From: Flavobacteriales bacterium
Lineage (GTDB): Bacteria > Bacteroidota > Bacteroidia > Flavobacteriales_D > Parvicellaceae
NCBI GenBank assembly: GCA_020635565.1
Contig: JACJZN010000007.1
Coordinates: 124,001-188,000 of the forward strand
Reading direction: 5' to 3'
Length of the DNA: 64,000 nt
Shown here: piece by piece, positions 26,812-35,738 of the stretch
Layout: each line of letters opens with the position of its first letter
Numbering within the stretch: position 1 is the stretch's first letter
Position numbers and translations under genes: made by a program
The notes under the pieces: model-generated
What the model saw: only the letters and a program-made list of their open reading frames with translations
Told to the model about the DNA's origin: nothing
Database searches by the model: none

Positions 26812-27762
26812 ATGAAAACGGTAAAAACATTTATGTTGGTTGCGCTTGCAGCTTCAATGGCGGCTTGTGGAAACAAAGAAGATGAAAAGACAACAGAGAG
26901 TGATTCTGCTCAGGAGAAAAAGACGGAAGAATCTATTGACGTTGTAGAAGACCCAATCGATGATGGGTCAACTATGCCAGCATTGGAGCCTGGTAAATTT
27001 CCATTTGACTTTCCGGTAATTGAAAATACAAACGCAGTTGCTGGTGATAATGTCTTTTATGTCAATATGAAGTTGATTATCAATGACTATAATGAAGGTT
27101 TAACCTCATTTGGTACGCAATATCTTTTGGGAACATTGTCCGAGGCTGGTCAAAAGGAATCAAAAGTTGCATTTGTAGGTGATGAGATTATTCCTAACTC
27201 TGGGATAATAAAAATTCCAGCGAACGAATCAGTTAAAGTGGGTGATATTGTAGCCGGAAAGTGGGCTGTGAACATGACTAGAGCGATCATTACGGATGTT
27301 TCCAACCCGAATGAACCAAAAGCTTGCTTTATTGGATTAGATTACGATAATCCAGCTAAGGCAGAAGATGGTCAAACTGGAATTGGTCAATATGAATACA
27401 CGCTAAAACAAGGTGAATTCATTAAGATTAGTGAAGCATATGCTCCTGCTTCTTGTTGCGTATATAAAAACGAAAGTGGAGATTACAAATTGATGAATGT
27501 ATTCAGAGCAGAGGGAGACAAGGTGTTGGGAACAGTATTTACTAGCTTCGAAGCAGTGCCGAAGGCAAGTTGCACGCCAATTCCTTTGAAACCAAGTTAC
27601 AAGGTTGGAGATGTAGTATACGCTCCTTGGGTTGGTACGATGTCTAAGGGAAAAATTACTGAAGTGAATAAAAAGCTGGGGAGATATAATGTGAAATTTG
27701 ATGAAGACTATCAAGGAGAATCTATGATTGCTTTTGGAGAAGTCATCGATCAACTTCCTTAA
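26812..27762 (+). CDS. Lipoprotein with two SH3/Tudor-like repeats
   Basis: The ATG at 26812 starts a typical lipoprotein signal ending ASMAACGNK, followed by an acidic, Lys/Thr-rich linker; an upstream TTG at 26761 would bury this signal and is rejected. The 316-residue product has two similar segments, VKVGDIVAGKWAVNMTRAII near the middle and YKVGDVVYAPWVGTMSKGKI near the C-terminus, each followed by strands (such as GRYNVKFDED), the pattern of SH3- or Tudor-like barrels. A Cys pair (ASCCVY) lies between them. Function is unknown. It is monocistronic and ends at a clear terminator. Confidence 0.78.
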   Translation: MKTVKTFMLVALAASMAACGNKEDEKTTESDSAQEKKTEESIDVVEDPIDDGSTMPALEPGKFPFDFPVIENTNAVAGDNVFYVNMKLIINDYNEGLTSFGTQYLLGTLSEAGQKESKVAFVGDEIIPNSGIIKIPANESVKVGDIVAGKWAVNMTRAIITDVSNPNEPKACFIGLDYDNPAKAEDGQTGIGQYEYTLKQGEFIKISEAYAPASCCVYKNESGDYKLMNVFRAEGDKVLGTVFTSFEAVPKASCTPIPLKPSYKVGDVVYAPWVGTMSKGKITEVNKKLGRYNVKFDEDYQGESMIAFGEVIDQLP

Positions 27763-27788
27763 AGATTAAAACAAATTACCGAATCAAT

Positions 27789-27820
27789 GGGGTATAGACA
27801 TAGTCTCTACCCCTTTTTTT
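27789..27820 (+). terminator. Rho-independent terminator
   Basis: GGGGTATAGAC and GTCTCTACCCC form an 11-base stem with one mismatch around a three-base ATA loop, followed by seven Ts. It lies 26 bases after the lipoprotein stop. Confidence 0.92.
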
Positions 27821-27896
27821 GCGCCTTTCTTCTCAACTTATGAGGTTCTCTGCCTTTAGGAAAAACTTTGAAAGAATAAAACAACTCAATATCAAG

Positions 27897-27924
27897 TTGA
27901 ATTCCATTGTCTTTACTAATTTTG
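27897..27924 (+). promoter_or_regulatory. Promoter of valS, Bacteroidota type
   Basis: TTG at 27897-27899 (-33) and TAATTTTG at 27917-27924 (-7, an exact TAnnTTTG) are 17 bases apart, within the range reported for the Bacteroidota primary sigma factor. The predicted start of transcription is around 27930, about 20 bases before the valS ATG. Confidence 0.72.
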
Positions 27925-27951
27925 CTGTTCTTAACAGTTTACAATATAGAA

Positions 27952-30585
27952 ATGGAAATTCCAAAAATCTACGAAGCCAATAAATCGGAAGCAAAATGGT
28001 ATAACTACTGGATGGAAAAAGGGTTCTTTAACTCTACTCCGGATGATAGAGAGGCATATACCGTGGTCATTCCTCCTCCTAACGTTACTGGGGTATTGCA
28101 TATGGGGCATATGCTGAATAATACGATTCAGGATGTTTTGGTGCGTAGAGCTAGGATGCTCGGGAAAAATGCTTGTTGGGTACCAGGAACAGATCATGCT
28201 TCAATTGCGACTGAGGCTAAAGTGGTAGCAAAACTGAAGGCAGAAGGAATAAACAAAGCAGATCTTTCCAGGGATGAATTCTTAGAACATTGTTGGGAAT
28301 GGACTAGAAAGCATGGCGGTATTATTTTAGATCAGCTAAAAAAACTTGGGGCATCATGTGATTGGAATAGAACTCATTTCACCATGGATGAAGGCTACTA
28401 CAAATCAGTGATTCAAGTGTTCTGTGATCTCTACGAGAAAGATAAAATATACCGAGGGGTACGAATGGTTAACTGGGACCCACAGGCGCTAACCGCTTTG
28501 AGTGATGAAGAGGTAAATTACAAGGAAGTAAATTCTAAACTTTATTATGTAAGATATAAAGTTGAGGATACAGACGATGAGTGGATCACAATTGCAACAA
28601 CTCGTCCAGAAACCATATTGGGAGATACTGCTATCTGTATTAATCCAACCGATGACAGATATAAACATCTTCATGGAAAGAAAGCAATAGTTCCTGTTGC
28701 TAACAGGGTAATTCCAATTATTGCGGATGAGTATGTGGATCCAGAGTTTGGAACAGGTTGTTTGAAAATTACACCTGCTCACGATCCAAATGATTATGAA
28801 ATTGGAATCCGTCACTCCTTAGACACAATTGATATTTTCAATGACAATGGGACGTTAAATGATAATGGCGGTATATACGCTGGTTTGGATCGTTTTGAAG
28901 TTAGAAAGAAAATTGCAAAAGATCTTGAAAACCAAGGGTATCTCGTAAAAATGGAAGATCATATCAATAAAATTGGTTTTTCGGAAAGAACAGATGCTGT
29001 GATCGAACCAAAATTGTCTCTCCAGTGGTTCTGTAAAATGGAGGAATTGGCTAAACCTGCCTTGGAAAATGTAATGAATGATAGCATTCAATTTCATCCA
29101 GCCAAATTCAAGAACTCTTATCGTCACTGGATGGAGAATATAAAGGATTGGTGTGTCTCTCGTCAATTGTATTGGGGACATCAGATACCTGCATATTATT
29201 ACGGAAAAGGGATCAATGATTACGTAGTAGCTCCTACTATTGTGGAGGCTCTTTCTAAAGCGAAACAAGCTACCGGTAATGATAAGCTAACCGTTCATGA
29301 CCTGAAGCAGGATGAGGATGTAATGGATACTTGGTTTTCTTCTTGGTTATGGCCAATTGCCGTTTTTGGAGGTTTTGATGAAAAAGGAGACAGATCGGAA
29401 ATTGACTATTATTATCCAACCAATGATTTGGTGACAGCTCCTGAAATCATGTTTTTCTGGGTTGCCAGAATGATCATGGCTGGGTACGAGTACAAAGGAG
29501 AGCTTCCTTTTAAAAATGTATACTATACTGGTATAGTGCGAGATAAATTGGGTCGCAAGATGTCTAAGTCATTGGGTAATAGTCCTGATCCTTTGATGCT
29601 CATTCAGAAATATGGTGCAGATGGTGTTCGTGTCGGAATGTTATTGAGCAGTCCAGCTGGTAATGACTTACCATTCGATAGTGCTCAATGCGAGCAGGGA
29701 AGAAATTTCTGGAATAAAATGTGGAATGCCCTTCGACTGATTAAATCATGGGAAATTGCTGATTTTGAACAACCTGAATATGCTAAAGTTGGTATAGATT
29801 GGTTTAGAAGTAGATTGAATGCTACACTAGCAGATATCAACAAAAGCTATGATCAATTCAGAATTTCGGAGGCTCTGATGTCTACGTATAAGCTGATCTG
29901 GGATGATTACTGCTCTTGGTATCTAGAAATCATCAAACCAGGATATCAGCAACCGATTGATAAAAAGACCTATGAAGAGAGTGTTGAATTGTTCGAGAGT
30001 TTATTAAGGATCGTACAACCTTTTACTCCTTTCATTGCTGAGGAGATCTGGCATTTGATCAGAAAAAGAGAAGAAGGAGATTGTGTTATGTTGGCTGAAT
30101 GGCCTGTTGCTGAAAAGTTTGATGAAGCAAAGTTAAAAGCCTTCGATCTAGCGGAGGAAGTGATAACGAACATTCGAAATATTCGAAAGCAGAAGAACAT
30201 TGCTAACAAGGTAGAGATCGAATTAATGATCAAAAAGAACGAGGAATTTGATAATTCTTTCGATCCAATGATCCAAAAGATCGGGAATATATCCAAGTTG
30301 GAGTATGTATCTGATAAAGTAGAGAATGCGTTTTCATTCATCGTAAAGTCAAACGAGTATTTTATTCCATTTTCTGAAGATATCGATGTGGAAGCCGAAA
30401 TTGAAAAATTGAAAGAAGAATTGGCTTACACGAAAGGTTTCTTGGCTTCGGTGGAGAAGAAATTGAGTAATGAAAAATTCGTAAGCGGTGCTCCTGCTGC
30501 GGTAGTAGATGTAGAGAAAAGAAAACAGGAAGACGCATTGAACAAGATCAAAGTGATTGAAGAGAAGTTGAGTTCTTTTGCGTAA
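27952..30585 (+). CDS. valS: Valine--tRNA ligase
   Basis: This class I aminoacyl-tRNA synthetase charges tRNA-Val and edits mischarged threonine. From the ATG at 27952 it is 877 residues; the upstream TTG at 27907 lies between the promoter elements and can be ruled out. The HIGH motif is HMGH at 50-53, the editing domain contains ATTRPETILGDTA, the KMSKS loop is KMSKSLGN near 540, and DTWFSSWLWP is also conserved. The anticodon-binding domain and a C-terminal coiled coil (the last 60 residues, rich in Glu and Lys) follow. The PKD protein gene comes 25 bases later on the same strand. Confidence 0.97.
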   Translation: MEIPKIYEANKSEAKWYNYWMEKGFFNSTPDDREAYTVVIPPPNVTGVLHMGHMLNNTIQDVLVRRARMLGKNACWVPGTDHASIATEAKVVAKLKAEGINKADLSRDEFLEHCWEWTRKHGGIILDQLKKLGASCDWNRTHFTMDEGYYKSVIQVFCDLYEKDKIYRGVRMVNWDPQALTALSDEEVNYKEVNSKLYYVRYKVEDTDDEWITIATTRPETILGDTAICINPTDDRYKHLHGKKAIVPVANRVIPIIADEYVDPEFGTGCLKITPAHDPNDYEIGIRHSLDTIDIFNDNGTLNDNGGIYAGLDRFEVRKKIAKDLENQGYLVKMEDHINKIGFSERTDAVIEPKLSLQWFCKMEELAKPALENVMNDSIQFHPAKFKNSYRHWMENIKDWCVSRQLYWGHQIPAYYYGKGINDYVVAPTIVEALSKAKQATGNDKLTVHDLKQDEDVMDTWFSSWLWPIAVFGGFDEKGDRSEIDYYYPTNDLVTAPEIMFFWVARMIMAGYEYKGELPFKNVYYTGIVRDKLGRKMSKSLGNSPDPLMLIQKYGADGVRVGMLLSSPAGNDLPFDSAQCEQGRNFWNKMWNALRLIKSWEIADFEQPEYAKVGIDWFRSRLNATLADINKSYDQFRISEALMSTYKLIWDDYCSWYLEIIKPGYQQPIDKKTYEESVELFESLLRIVQPFTPFIAEEIWHLIRKREEGDCVMLAEWPVAEKFDEAKLKAFDLAEEVITNIRNIRKQKNIANKVEIELMIKKNEEFDNSFDPMIQKIGNISKLEYVSDKVENAFSFIVKSNEYFIPFSEDIDVEAEIEKLKEELAYTKGFLASVEKKLSNEKFVSGAPAAVVDVEKRKQEDALNKIKVIEEKLSSFA

Positions 30586-30610
30586 TATTGATGATTAAAA
30601 ATAGGATAAA

Positions 30611-31933
30611 ATGAAAAAGTTATTTGCGGCATTTATTGTTTTTATTGGCGGAATAGGTGGATTCCATTCGCAAAACATTGAAATAGGTTATTTGTCCTCT
30701 CAAGGAAGTTGTGATGGGATTGCTATTTTAGCGGATTCTACATCTTTTTCCTCCTGGAGTTGGATAGATACGGATTCTATCACGGTATTACAGACAGGAG
30801 GAGGAACTATCTCAGGGCTCTGTGCAGGTACCTATTATTTAAATTACACAGATACTGTTTCTAATACGGTTTCGTTCACAATCCAAACTGATCCTTGTAT
30901 TGGTTTTAGTGTGTGGCTGGATGCAATCTCTGAATCGATACCTGGTTCGTGTGATGGGGTGGCTTCCCCTCAAATAACGGGAGGTACATCACCTTTTAAT
31001 TATCAATGGGGAGTTGTATCTGGAAATCAAACAACATTTACTGCAGTAGACTTATGTTATGGATGGCATTACTTGGAAGTAACAGATGCAAATGAATGCT
31101 CTTTGTTTGATTCTGTTTTTGTTGATGTCGATACGAATTTTAGTTCGTGCATGGCATTTTTCTACCATTATTTGAATGACACAGGAGCTGTTGAGTTTTA
31201 TAATTATGGTACTGCAGGATCAACTTATTTATGGGACTTTGGAGATGGAAATACATCTACAGAGGCTAATCCTGTTCATGAATATGTTACTCAGGGACAA
31301 TATATTGTGAACTTTACGATTACGGATTCTACAGGTTGTTATATGACGATGGCAGATGATGTGAGCTCGATTCCTCTGACAAGTTGTAACGCCTATTACA
31401 TTTCAATTAATGATTCGATTGATCAGAATCTTTTCTATTTGGTTAATTTGACAACAGCCGTGGATTCTGTTAGTTATTCGTGGGATATGGGTGATGGAAC
31501 TGTAATTAATAATGAGAATCCTATCCATACCTTTTCTGGAAATGGACCATACATGATATGTTTATCTATAGTTGATGGAGATAGTTGTACAAGTACATAT
31601 TGTAGAAATGTTCAGTCATTTGCGAAATCAGAAGGAATTAGAGTTCAGGTTGTTGCTCCGGGTGAAACATACGCAGTATACGCTTCTGTTGGAAATATGG
31701 AAGACTTAACTCATTTGGAACTTTATCCAAATCCAGTGGTTGACATGGTAAACTTCGATCAATCAATAGAAGTAAAGGAGATAAGAGTTTATTCAATTGC
31801 TGGGGAGCTTGTGTATAGATCATTTTCAAACGATCATTCTGTTGATATTTCAACACTACCAGAAGGAATATACGTTTTTAAGGCGGTGTTATTAGACAAT
31901 ACTTCAGTAACCAGAAAGTTTGTTAAAAGGTAA
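30611..31933 (+). CDS. Secreted PKD-domain protein with T9SS sorting domain
   Basis: The 440-residue protein has a signal peptide ending GGFHSQ, two PKD domains with YLWDFGDGNTS and YSWDMGDGTVI, and a type A T9SS C-terminal domain beginning LELYPNPVVD with VYSIAGELVYRS and LPEGIYVFKA. It is predicted to be exported by T9SS and attached to the surface or released. It follows valS by only 25 bases, so it may be read through from the valS promoter, though the functions are unrelated. Ligand unknown. Confidence 0.87.
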   Translation: MKKLFAAFIVFIGGIGGFHSQNIEIGYLSSQGSCDGIAILADSTSFSSWSWIDTDSITVLQTGGGTISGLCAGTYYLNYTDTVSNTVSFTIQTDPCIGFSVWLDAISESIPGSCDGVASPQITGGTSPFNYQWGVVSGNQTTFTAVDLCYGWHYLEVTDANECSLFDSVFVDVDTNFSSCMAFFYHYLNDTGAVEFYNYGTAGSTYLWDFGDGNTSTEANPVHEYVTQGQYIVNFTITDSTGCYMTMADDVSSIPLTSCNAYYISINDSIDQNLFYLVNLTTAVDSVSYSWDMGDGTVINNENPIHTFSGNGPYMICLSIVDGDSCTSTYCRNVQSFAKSEGIRVQVVAPGETYAVYASVGNMEDLTHLELYPNPVVDMVNFDQSIEVKEIRVYSIAGELVYRSFSNDHSVDISTLPEGIYVFKAVLLDNTSVTRKFVKR

Positions 31934-31978
31934 ACAAACCAAATTGAAATATTAATTTCTCCTACTAGACGTGTACAC

Positions 31979-32253
31979 ATGAAAACTCGTTCGTACATTA
32001 TGGGCGTTGTCGGAATTCTCTGTCTTTTAGGGGTTTTATAATCAGACAGAAAATAAAAACTTTCCGAACGGAATTAGAAATACTTTCTGATCTTCCAGAA
32101 AGTGATTCAGTTGCGAATGAGAGATTTTACTACTTGGAGCAGGTTGCTAATTTTGATCTTTACAGCAAGGTTCTTTTGATTGCAGGAGGGGTATTTCTAA
32201 TTTTAGGAATAATACTCTTCTTTATCAGAAGGAAAAAAGTAGCAGGCAACTAA
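31979..32253 (+). pseudogene. Small membrane protein gene broken by a one-base frameshift
   Basis: A frame from ATG at 31979 reads a membrane segment (MGVVGILCLLGVL) and stops at 32039-32041. One base earlier in phase, the frame continues IIRQKIKTFRTELEIL to a second membrane segment (LLIAGGVFLILGIILFF) and a basic end RRKKVAGN, stopping at 32251-32253. Together they make a coherent protein of about 91 residues with two membrane helices. The shift occurs in GGGGTTTTA near 32031-32039; one added T would restore it. It could be a genuine pseudogene, a sequencing error in a homopolymer, or less likely a recoding site. The family is not recognised. Confidence 0.65.
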
Positions 32254-32357
32254 TCAATGCTGAATGTAACTCTAGATTGATAATCTGAGTTCTCATCATA
32301 TATCCAGGACTCTGCACTTGTCATAAAAAAGGTGGTCAATGAACTAGGATTCTTCAT
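32250..32357 (-). pseudogene. Possible C-terminal gene remnant
   Basis: A short minus-strand frame from ATG at 32357 gives 35 residues, including TSAESWIYDENSDYQSRVT; without requiring a start codon it is open for another ten codons upstream before a stop. The composition is protein-like rather than random, but it has no recognisable family and its stop overlaps the frameshifted plus-strand gene. It may be the tail of a deleted gene or chance. Confidence 0.2.
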
Positions 32358-32410
32358 TAGAATGAATCCTATTGCTTGGGTCGTTGATCAGTCAATAATG
32401 GAGCAAAGTA

Positions 32411-33109
32411 TTAGCTAGGGTTTATAAGCGCGTTCAGATTACTTTTATACGTTCTTCCTATTGGTATAATATCTCCGTTTGACATGTGTATCTGATTACC
32501 GGAAATCTTATAGATGTGGGTCTTATTAATCAAATACGATTTGTGTGTTCTGATAAAACCTAAAACGGAAAGCCTTTCTTCTTCTTTAGATAAGGAGCCA
32601 TATACAATAAGCCTATTGTCTGAAAGTTGATATTTTAGATATTCTCTCAAACTTTGGAGGTAAATCACTTTTTCAGCGAGCACCTGATGTAAATCACCGT
32701 CTGCTTTGATCATTAAGTTATGGTTTTTACTCGAAATGTCAATCCGTTTTGCTGATGCATTAAAGAAACGATGAATAGATTCGGTGAACCTTACGAAAGA
32801 AATGGGTTTCAAAAGGTAATCTAAAGCATTTAGATCAAACCCTTGTATGGCATATTCACTATAAGCAGTGGTGAAGACAATTTTTGCTTTTTTTGGAACA
32901 AACTTAGCCAAATCCACTCCATTCATGGTTGGCATTTCAATGTCTAGGAAAACAAGATCCACATCGTTGTTCTTGAAAAACGACAAAGCTTCCATAGCAT
33001 CATTGAATTTAGCGATCAAATTGAATTGCTCAAATTTTTGAAGGTAATTTTCGATGAGGTCGGCTAAAAGATATTCATCATCTACTATAACAACGTCAAA
33101 TTTTTTCAT
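32411..33109 (-). CDS. LytTR-family response regulator
   Basis: The product, starting with ATG at 33109 (MKKFDVVIVDDEY), has a receiver domain with Asp in VIVDDE, phosphoacceptor Asp in LVFLDIEMP and Lys in LLKPI, followed by a C-terminal LytTR DNA-binding domain with KVIYLQSLREYLKY and FIRTHKSYLINKTHI. A TTG at 33124 would add five residues and is less likely. The start lies 14 bases inside the kinase gene, so the two are coupled. It probably binds the mirrored boxes at 34144-34243 and controls both its own operon and the divergent hydroxylase operon. Confidence 0.92.
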   Translation of the reverse strand: MKKFDVVIVDDEYLLADLIENYLQKFEQFNLIAKFNDAMEALSFFKNNDVDLVFLDIEMPTMNGVDLAKFVPKKAKIVFTTAYSEYAIQGFDLNALDYLLKPISFVRFTESIHRFFNASAKRIDISSKNHNLMIKADGDLHQVLAEKVIYLQSLREYLKYQLSDNRLIVYGSLSKEEERLSVLGFIRTHKSYLINKTHIYKISGNQIHMSNGDIIPIGRTYKSNLNALINPS

Positions 33110-34106
33110 GTATGGAAATTTCAATAGTTACAAGGTAAGAATTGTCTTCTTTCGATAGTTGAAGTTTATGTTGGTTAGGATAATGTGTTTCCAGCCTTTG
33201 TACAAGATTCTTAACGCCAAATCCGGATTGAAGATTCCTCTGAGGAATTTTAGTGTCAGAGGTTCTACTATTTTCGCAAGAAAGGGTCAATAATTCATCT
33301 TTTAAGCATAAAGAGATTTGTATGAAACCTCCATTAAATACATTTCCGTGTTTGTAGGCGTTTTCGATTGTGCTAATAAACAACAATGGTTCGATCTCCA
33401 TCGTTTCATTGTCTATTTCAAAATCAAAAGAAACATTAAGCTGTTCTTTCGCTTTGATTTGATGAAAATCAATGAAGCTTTTAATAAACTCAATTTCTTT
33501 TTTGATGGGCACCAGTGGTTGTTGACAATCATAGAATGTATACCTCATCAGGTCGCTAAGCTTTTCAATCAATAAAGGCGTTTTCTCAGAATTGATCATC
33601 GCTAGAGAATGTATGCAACCAAGCGAATTAAATAAGAAATGAGGGTTAACTCTGGACTTTAGAAACTCAATCTCCATTTGTTTTTTCTCAAGTTCGGTCT
33701 TGTGTTTTTGTTCTTTAACTTGATTTAGGTGCAAAAAGATCAAATACGCCACAGTAACCCCGGATATGATAAGCGAGGTCATGAATTTTGTGAATAGAAA
33801 CTTAATAGCTATTTCATTTTGAAAACCTAGCCCAAACCCAAAGAAAAGACCTTCCAACCAATAGCGAAAAAAAGTAAATAAGAGAGTTATGATCACAAAT
33901 ACAACCCCCTGCTTGAAGAAGGTAAAACCTGCCTTTATTTTGATGATCTTAAATAAGAGAAATGATTGAACAAATAGAAGCAAGACATCGGTAAGAGAAG
34001 AGATTATCAACCAATTTAGATCATCATAAACTGCTGTTCGCAAGTAGGTAGCAGCAGTTAAGATCAACAACCAATATATTATGATCAATCCTCTTAATGA
34101 TGTCAT
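33096..34106 (-). CDS. LytS-type sensor histidine kinase
   Basis: The 336-residue protein has about four membrane segments in the first 130 residues (for example GLIIIYWLLILTAATYL and LLLFVQSFLLFKII), a short coiled-coil linker, and the His_kinase domain with SRVNPHFLFNSLGCI, where the His is the phosphorylation site, then LLFISTIENAYKHG as the N-box and GFGVKNLVQRL as the G-box. It pairs with the LytTR regulator that it overlaps. The signal is unknown; the regulated lipid-hydroxylase operon suggests membrane state. Confidence 0.92.
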   Translation of the reverse strand: MTSLRGLIIIYWLLILTAATYLRTAVYDDLNWLIISSLTDVLLLFVQSFLLFKIIKIKAGFTFFKQGVVFVIITLLFTFFRYWLEGLFFGFGLGFQNEIAIKFLFTKFMTSLIISGVTVAYLIFLHLNQVKEQKHKTELEKKQMEIEFLKSRVNPHFLFNSLGCIHSLAMINSEKTPLLIEKLSDLMRYTFYDCQQPLVPIKKEIEFIKSFIDFHQIKAKEQLNVSFDFEIDNETMEIEPLLFISTIENAYKHGNVFNGGFIQISLCLKDELLTLSCENSRTSDTKIPQRNLQSGFGVKNLVQRLETHYPNQHKLQLSKEDNSYLVTIEISIHEKI

Positions 34107-34143
34107 GTTTTAAAAGTAATCATATTCATGGCTGCCTGAGTTA

Positions 34144-34175
34144 TTTTTCAATCAAAGGGCTGTTTTTTCAATCAA
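34144..34175 (-). promoter_or_regulatory. Paired operator boxes upstream of the LytS/LytTR operon
   Basis: On the minus strand TTGATTGAAAAA occurs twice, at 34164-34175 and 34144-34155, a 20-base period or about two helical turns, as direct repeats. The second box ends 37 bases before the kinase start. The architecture matches the paired direct repeats bound by LytTR domains; binding by the adjacent regulator is inferred. Confidence 0.62.
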
Positions 34176-34210
34176 TGAATAAAATGACAGAAGTTCTAAT
34201 AGAAGAGTCG

Positions 34211-34243
34211 TTGATTGAAAAATGTAGGGTGTTGGTTGAATAA
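34211..34243 (+). promoter_or_regulatory. Paired operator boxes upstream of the hydroxylase operon
   Basis: TTGATTGAAAAA at 34211-34222 and TTGGTTGAATAA at 34232-34243 are direct repeats with a 21-base period, in mirror image to the pair at 34144-34175. The second box also ends exactly 37 bases before the start codon at 34281. The equal spacing argues for regulation of both divergent genes by the same protein. Confidence 0.62.
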
Positions 34244-34280
34244 CTTTTGAAATGGAGTTGAAGAGCCTGAATTTGGTGGC

Positions 34281-35033
34281 ATGATTGATGCGCTTAACAT
34301 ATCGTTTATGTCACTATGGATATTAGTTACAGGCTTTCTAATAATCCGATTTGTCTTTTTTGCTTTTGGGAGTTATTCTTTGTTTTATAAAGGAAGAAAC
34401 CAAAGATGGATTAGTAAAAAAATTCAAAAGAAGTTTCCTTCCGAAAAAATGATCAAATTCGAGATTAGGAAATCGTTTGTCAATCTTATAGCCCTAGGTC
34501 TGCTATCGTCCTTAGTTCTTCTTGAAATTAGATTTGACATGGGGTTTATTTATAAAGACTTTCAGACATATGGTTGGGGGTATTTTGTAGTGAGTCTAGT
34601 AGTGTTGATAGTTATTCATGACACCTGGTTTTATTGGACGCACAGATTGATGCACTTACCTAAGTTCTATAAATGGACGCATAGTGTTCACCATAAATCA
34701 ACGAACCCTACCCCTTTTTCTTCCTTCTCCATGGATTGGACAGAGTTACTCATTGAATTCGGTATTTTTCCTCTATTACCGTTCTTGCTACCGTTGAATC
34801 CTCTTGCAATTTCGGCCTTTGCCTTTTTGGCTTTCTTATTCAATATTATAGGTCATCTGGGATACGAAATATTCCCGGAATGGCTACTAAAATCAAAGGT
34901 TGGTGGTTGGATAAATAGTAGTACAAAACACAATATTCACCATGCTCGATTCAATTATAACTACGGATACTATTTCACTTTTTGGGATAGAATAATGAAC
35001 ACATCTTATAAAATAGAAAACTATGAAAAGTAA
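34281..35033 (+). CDS. Sterol desaturase / fatty acid hydroxylase family protein
   Basis: The 250-residue integral membrane protein has about four hydrophobic segments and the three histidine clusters of the FA_hydroxylase superfamily: HDTWFYWTHRLMH (about 113-125), HSVHHKSTNPTPFSSF (about 134-149) and NIHHARFNYNYGYYF near the C-terminus. These bind two irons that hydroxylate or desaturate a lipid. Substrate candidates include fatty acids, hopanoid-type lipids or carotenoids. It is the first gene of an operon divergent from the LytS/LytTR system and overlaps the next gene by 11 bases. Confidence 0.9.
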   Translation: MIDALNISFMSLWILVTGFLIIRFVFFAFGSYSLFYKGRNQRWISKKIQKKFPSEKMIKFEIRKSFVNLIALGLLSSLVLLEIRFDMGFIYKDFQTYGWGYFVVSLVVLIVIHDTWFYWTHRLMHLPKFYKWTHSVHHKSTNPTPFSSFSMDWTELLIEFGIFPLLPFLLPLNPLAISAFAFLAFLFNIIGHLGYEIFPEWLLKSKVGGWINSSTKHNIHHARFNYNYGYYFTFWDRIMNTSYKIENYEK

Positions 35034-35733
35034 AAGAACAATTTCGGTGATGATGATTGCTTTCATCTTTGCCGTATCTTCTTGCAAAAAAGAGGATGAA
35101 CAAGAGAAAACTGTTTCTGAAGAAGAGACATCAGAAGTAGTTGCAAAATCAATGGAATCCAGTAATTCTGGGTTAATTGAACAAATTGAAGAGTCTGTTC
35201 AGATGGCTAATGTGGCATTGCAAAATCCAATTTGTGCCCTTCAATATGATTCCACAATACAGAAAACATATACCTCAACAAGTAGAACACTTGACTATAC
35301 CTTTAACTGGGGATATCAAGTAAATTGCTCAAATAATGTTCCTTCTGATGTTACTTTCAGCTATAATTCATCGGGAAACTATTCGTCTTTAAGAATGGAT
35401 GCGGATGATGAAGCCACCGGGTCTATAGTTTTAACCCAACTGTTGAGTAGTCAGAGTAGCTACATGGCAAACATAAACTACGAAAGAATTGGAAATCAAG
35501 AGTCTAATTTTGGTAATAACAGTACTTTTTCGAGCACACTTACTATTACTGGTTCAAATATAGAAGTGGATAAAACGTCTTACGAGATTTTAGGAGGATC
35601 TGCGAACTTTACCATTTCAGGAAGCAGAGACAATGGAACAAATTATAGTTTTAGTGGAATGATCCAATTTTTGGGAGGAGGTTCTGCTACTGTCAGTTTC
35701 AACAACGGAAATCAATACACAATTTCAATATAA
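35023..35733 (+). CDS. Lipoprotein of unknown function
   Basis: The 236-residue product has a lipoprotein signal ending FAVSSCKKED, then an acidic linker, then a Ser/Asn/Thr-rich beta-strand domain of about 150 residues (TLDYTFNWGYQVNCS, SFSGMIQFLGGGSATVSF). No known domain was recognised. The start ATG overlaps the end of the hydroxylase gene by 11 bases, suggesting co-expression with a lipid-modifying enzyme. Confidence 0.7.
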   Translation: MKSKRTISVMMIAFIFAVSSCKKEDEQEKTVSEEETSEVVAKSMESSNSGLIEQIEESVQMANVALQNPICALQYDSTIQKTYTSTSRTLDYTFNWGYQVNCSNNVPSDVTFSYNSSGNYSSLRMDADDEATGSIVLTQLLSSQSSYMANINYERIGNQESNFGNNSTFSSTLTITGSNIEVDKTSYEILGGSANFTISGSRDNGTNYSFSGMIQFLGGGSATVSFNNGNQYTISI

Positions 35734-35738
35734 TCATT

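Larger units (their letters stand above)
31934..32410. other. 477-base region without an intact gene
   Basis: Apart from the frameshifted gene, this stretch contains an eight-base inverted repeat TAGGATTC / GAATCCTA (32345-32352 and 32364-32371) with an 11-base loop and no T tract. On the minus strand a 35-codon frame lies at 32250-32357. Nothing else was recognised. It looks like decayed gene sequence between the PKD protein and the two-component system. Confidence 0.5.

Noticed and set aside
28489..29268. Minus-strand frames inside valS
   Set aside because: They are shadows of a strongly supported tRNA synthetase; hydrophobic and Cys-rich composition reflects the complement.
32031..32041. 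Programmed frameshift in the small membrane gene
   Set aside because: GGGGTTTTA does not fit a zero-frame X_XXY_YYZ slippery heptamer and no downstream stem was seen; a mutation or sequencing error is simpler.
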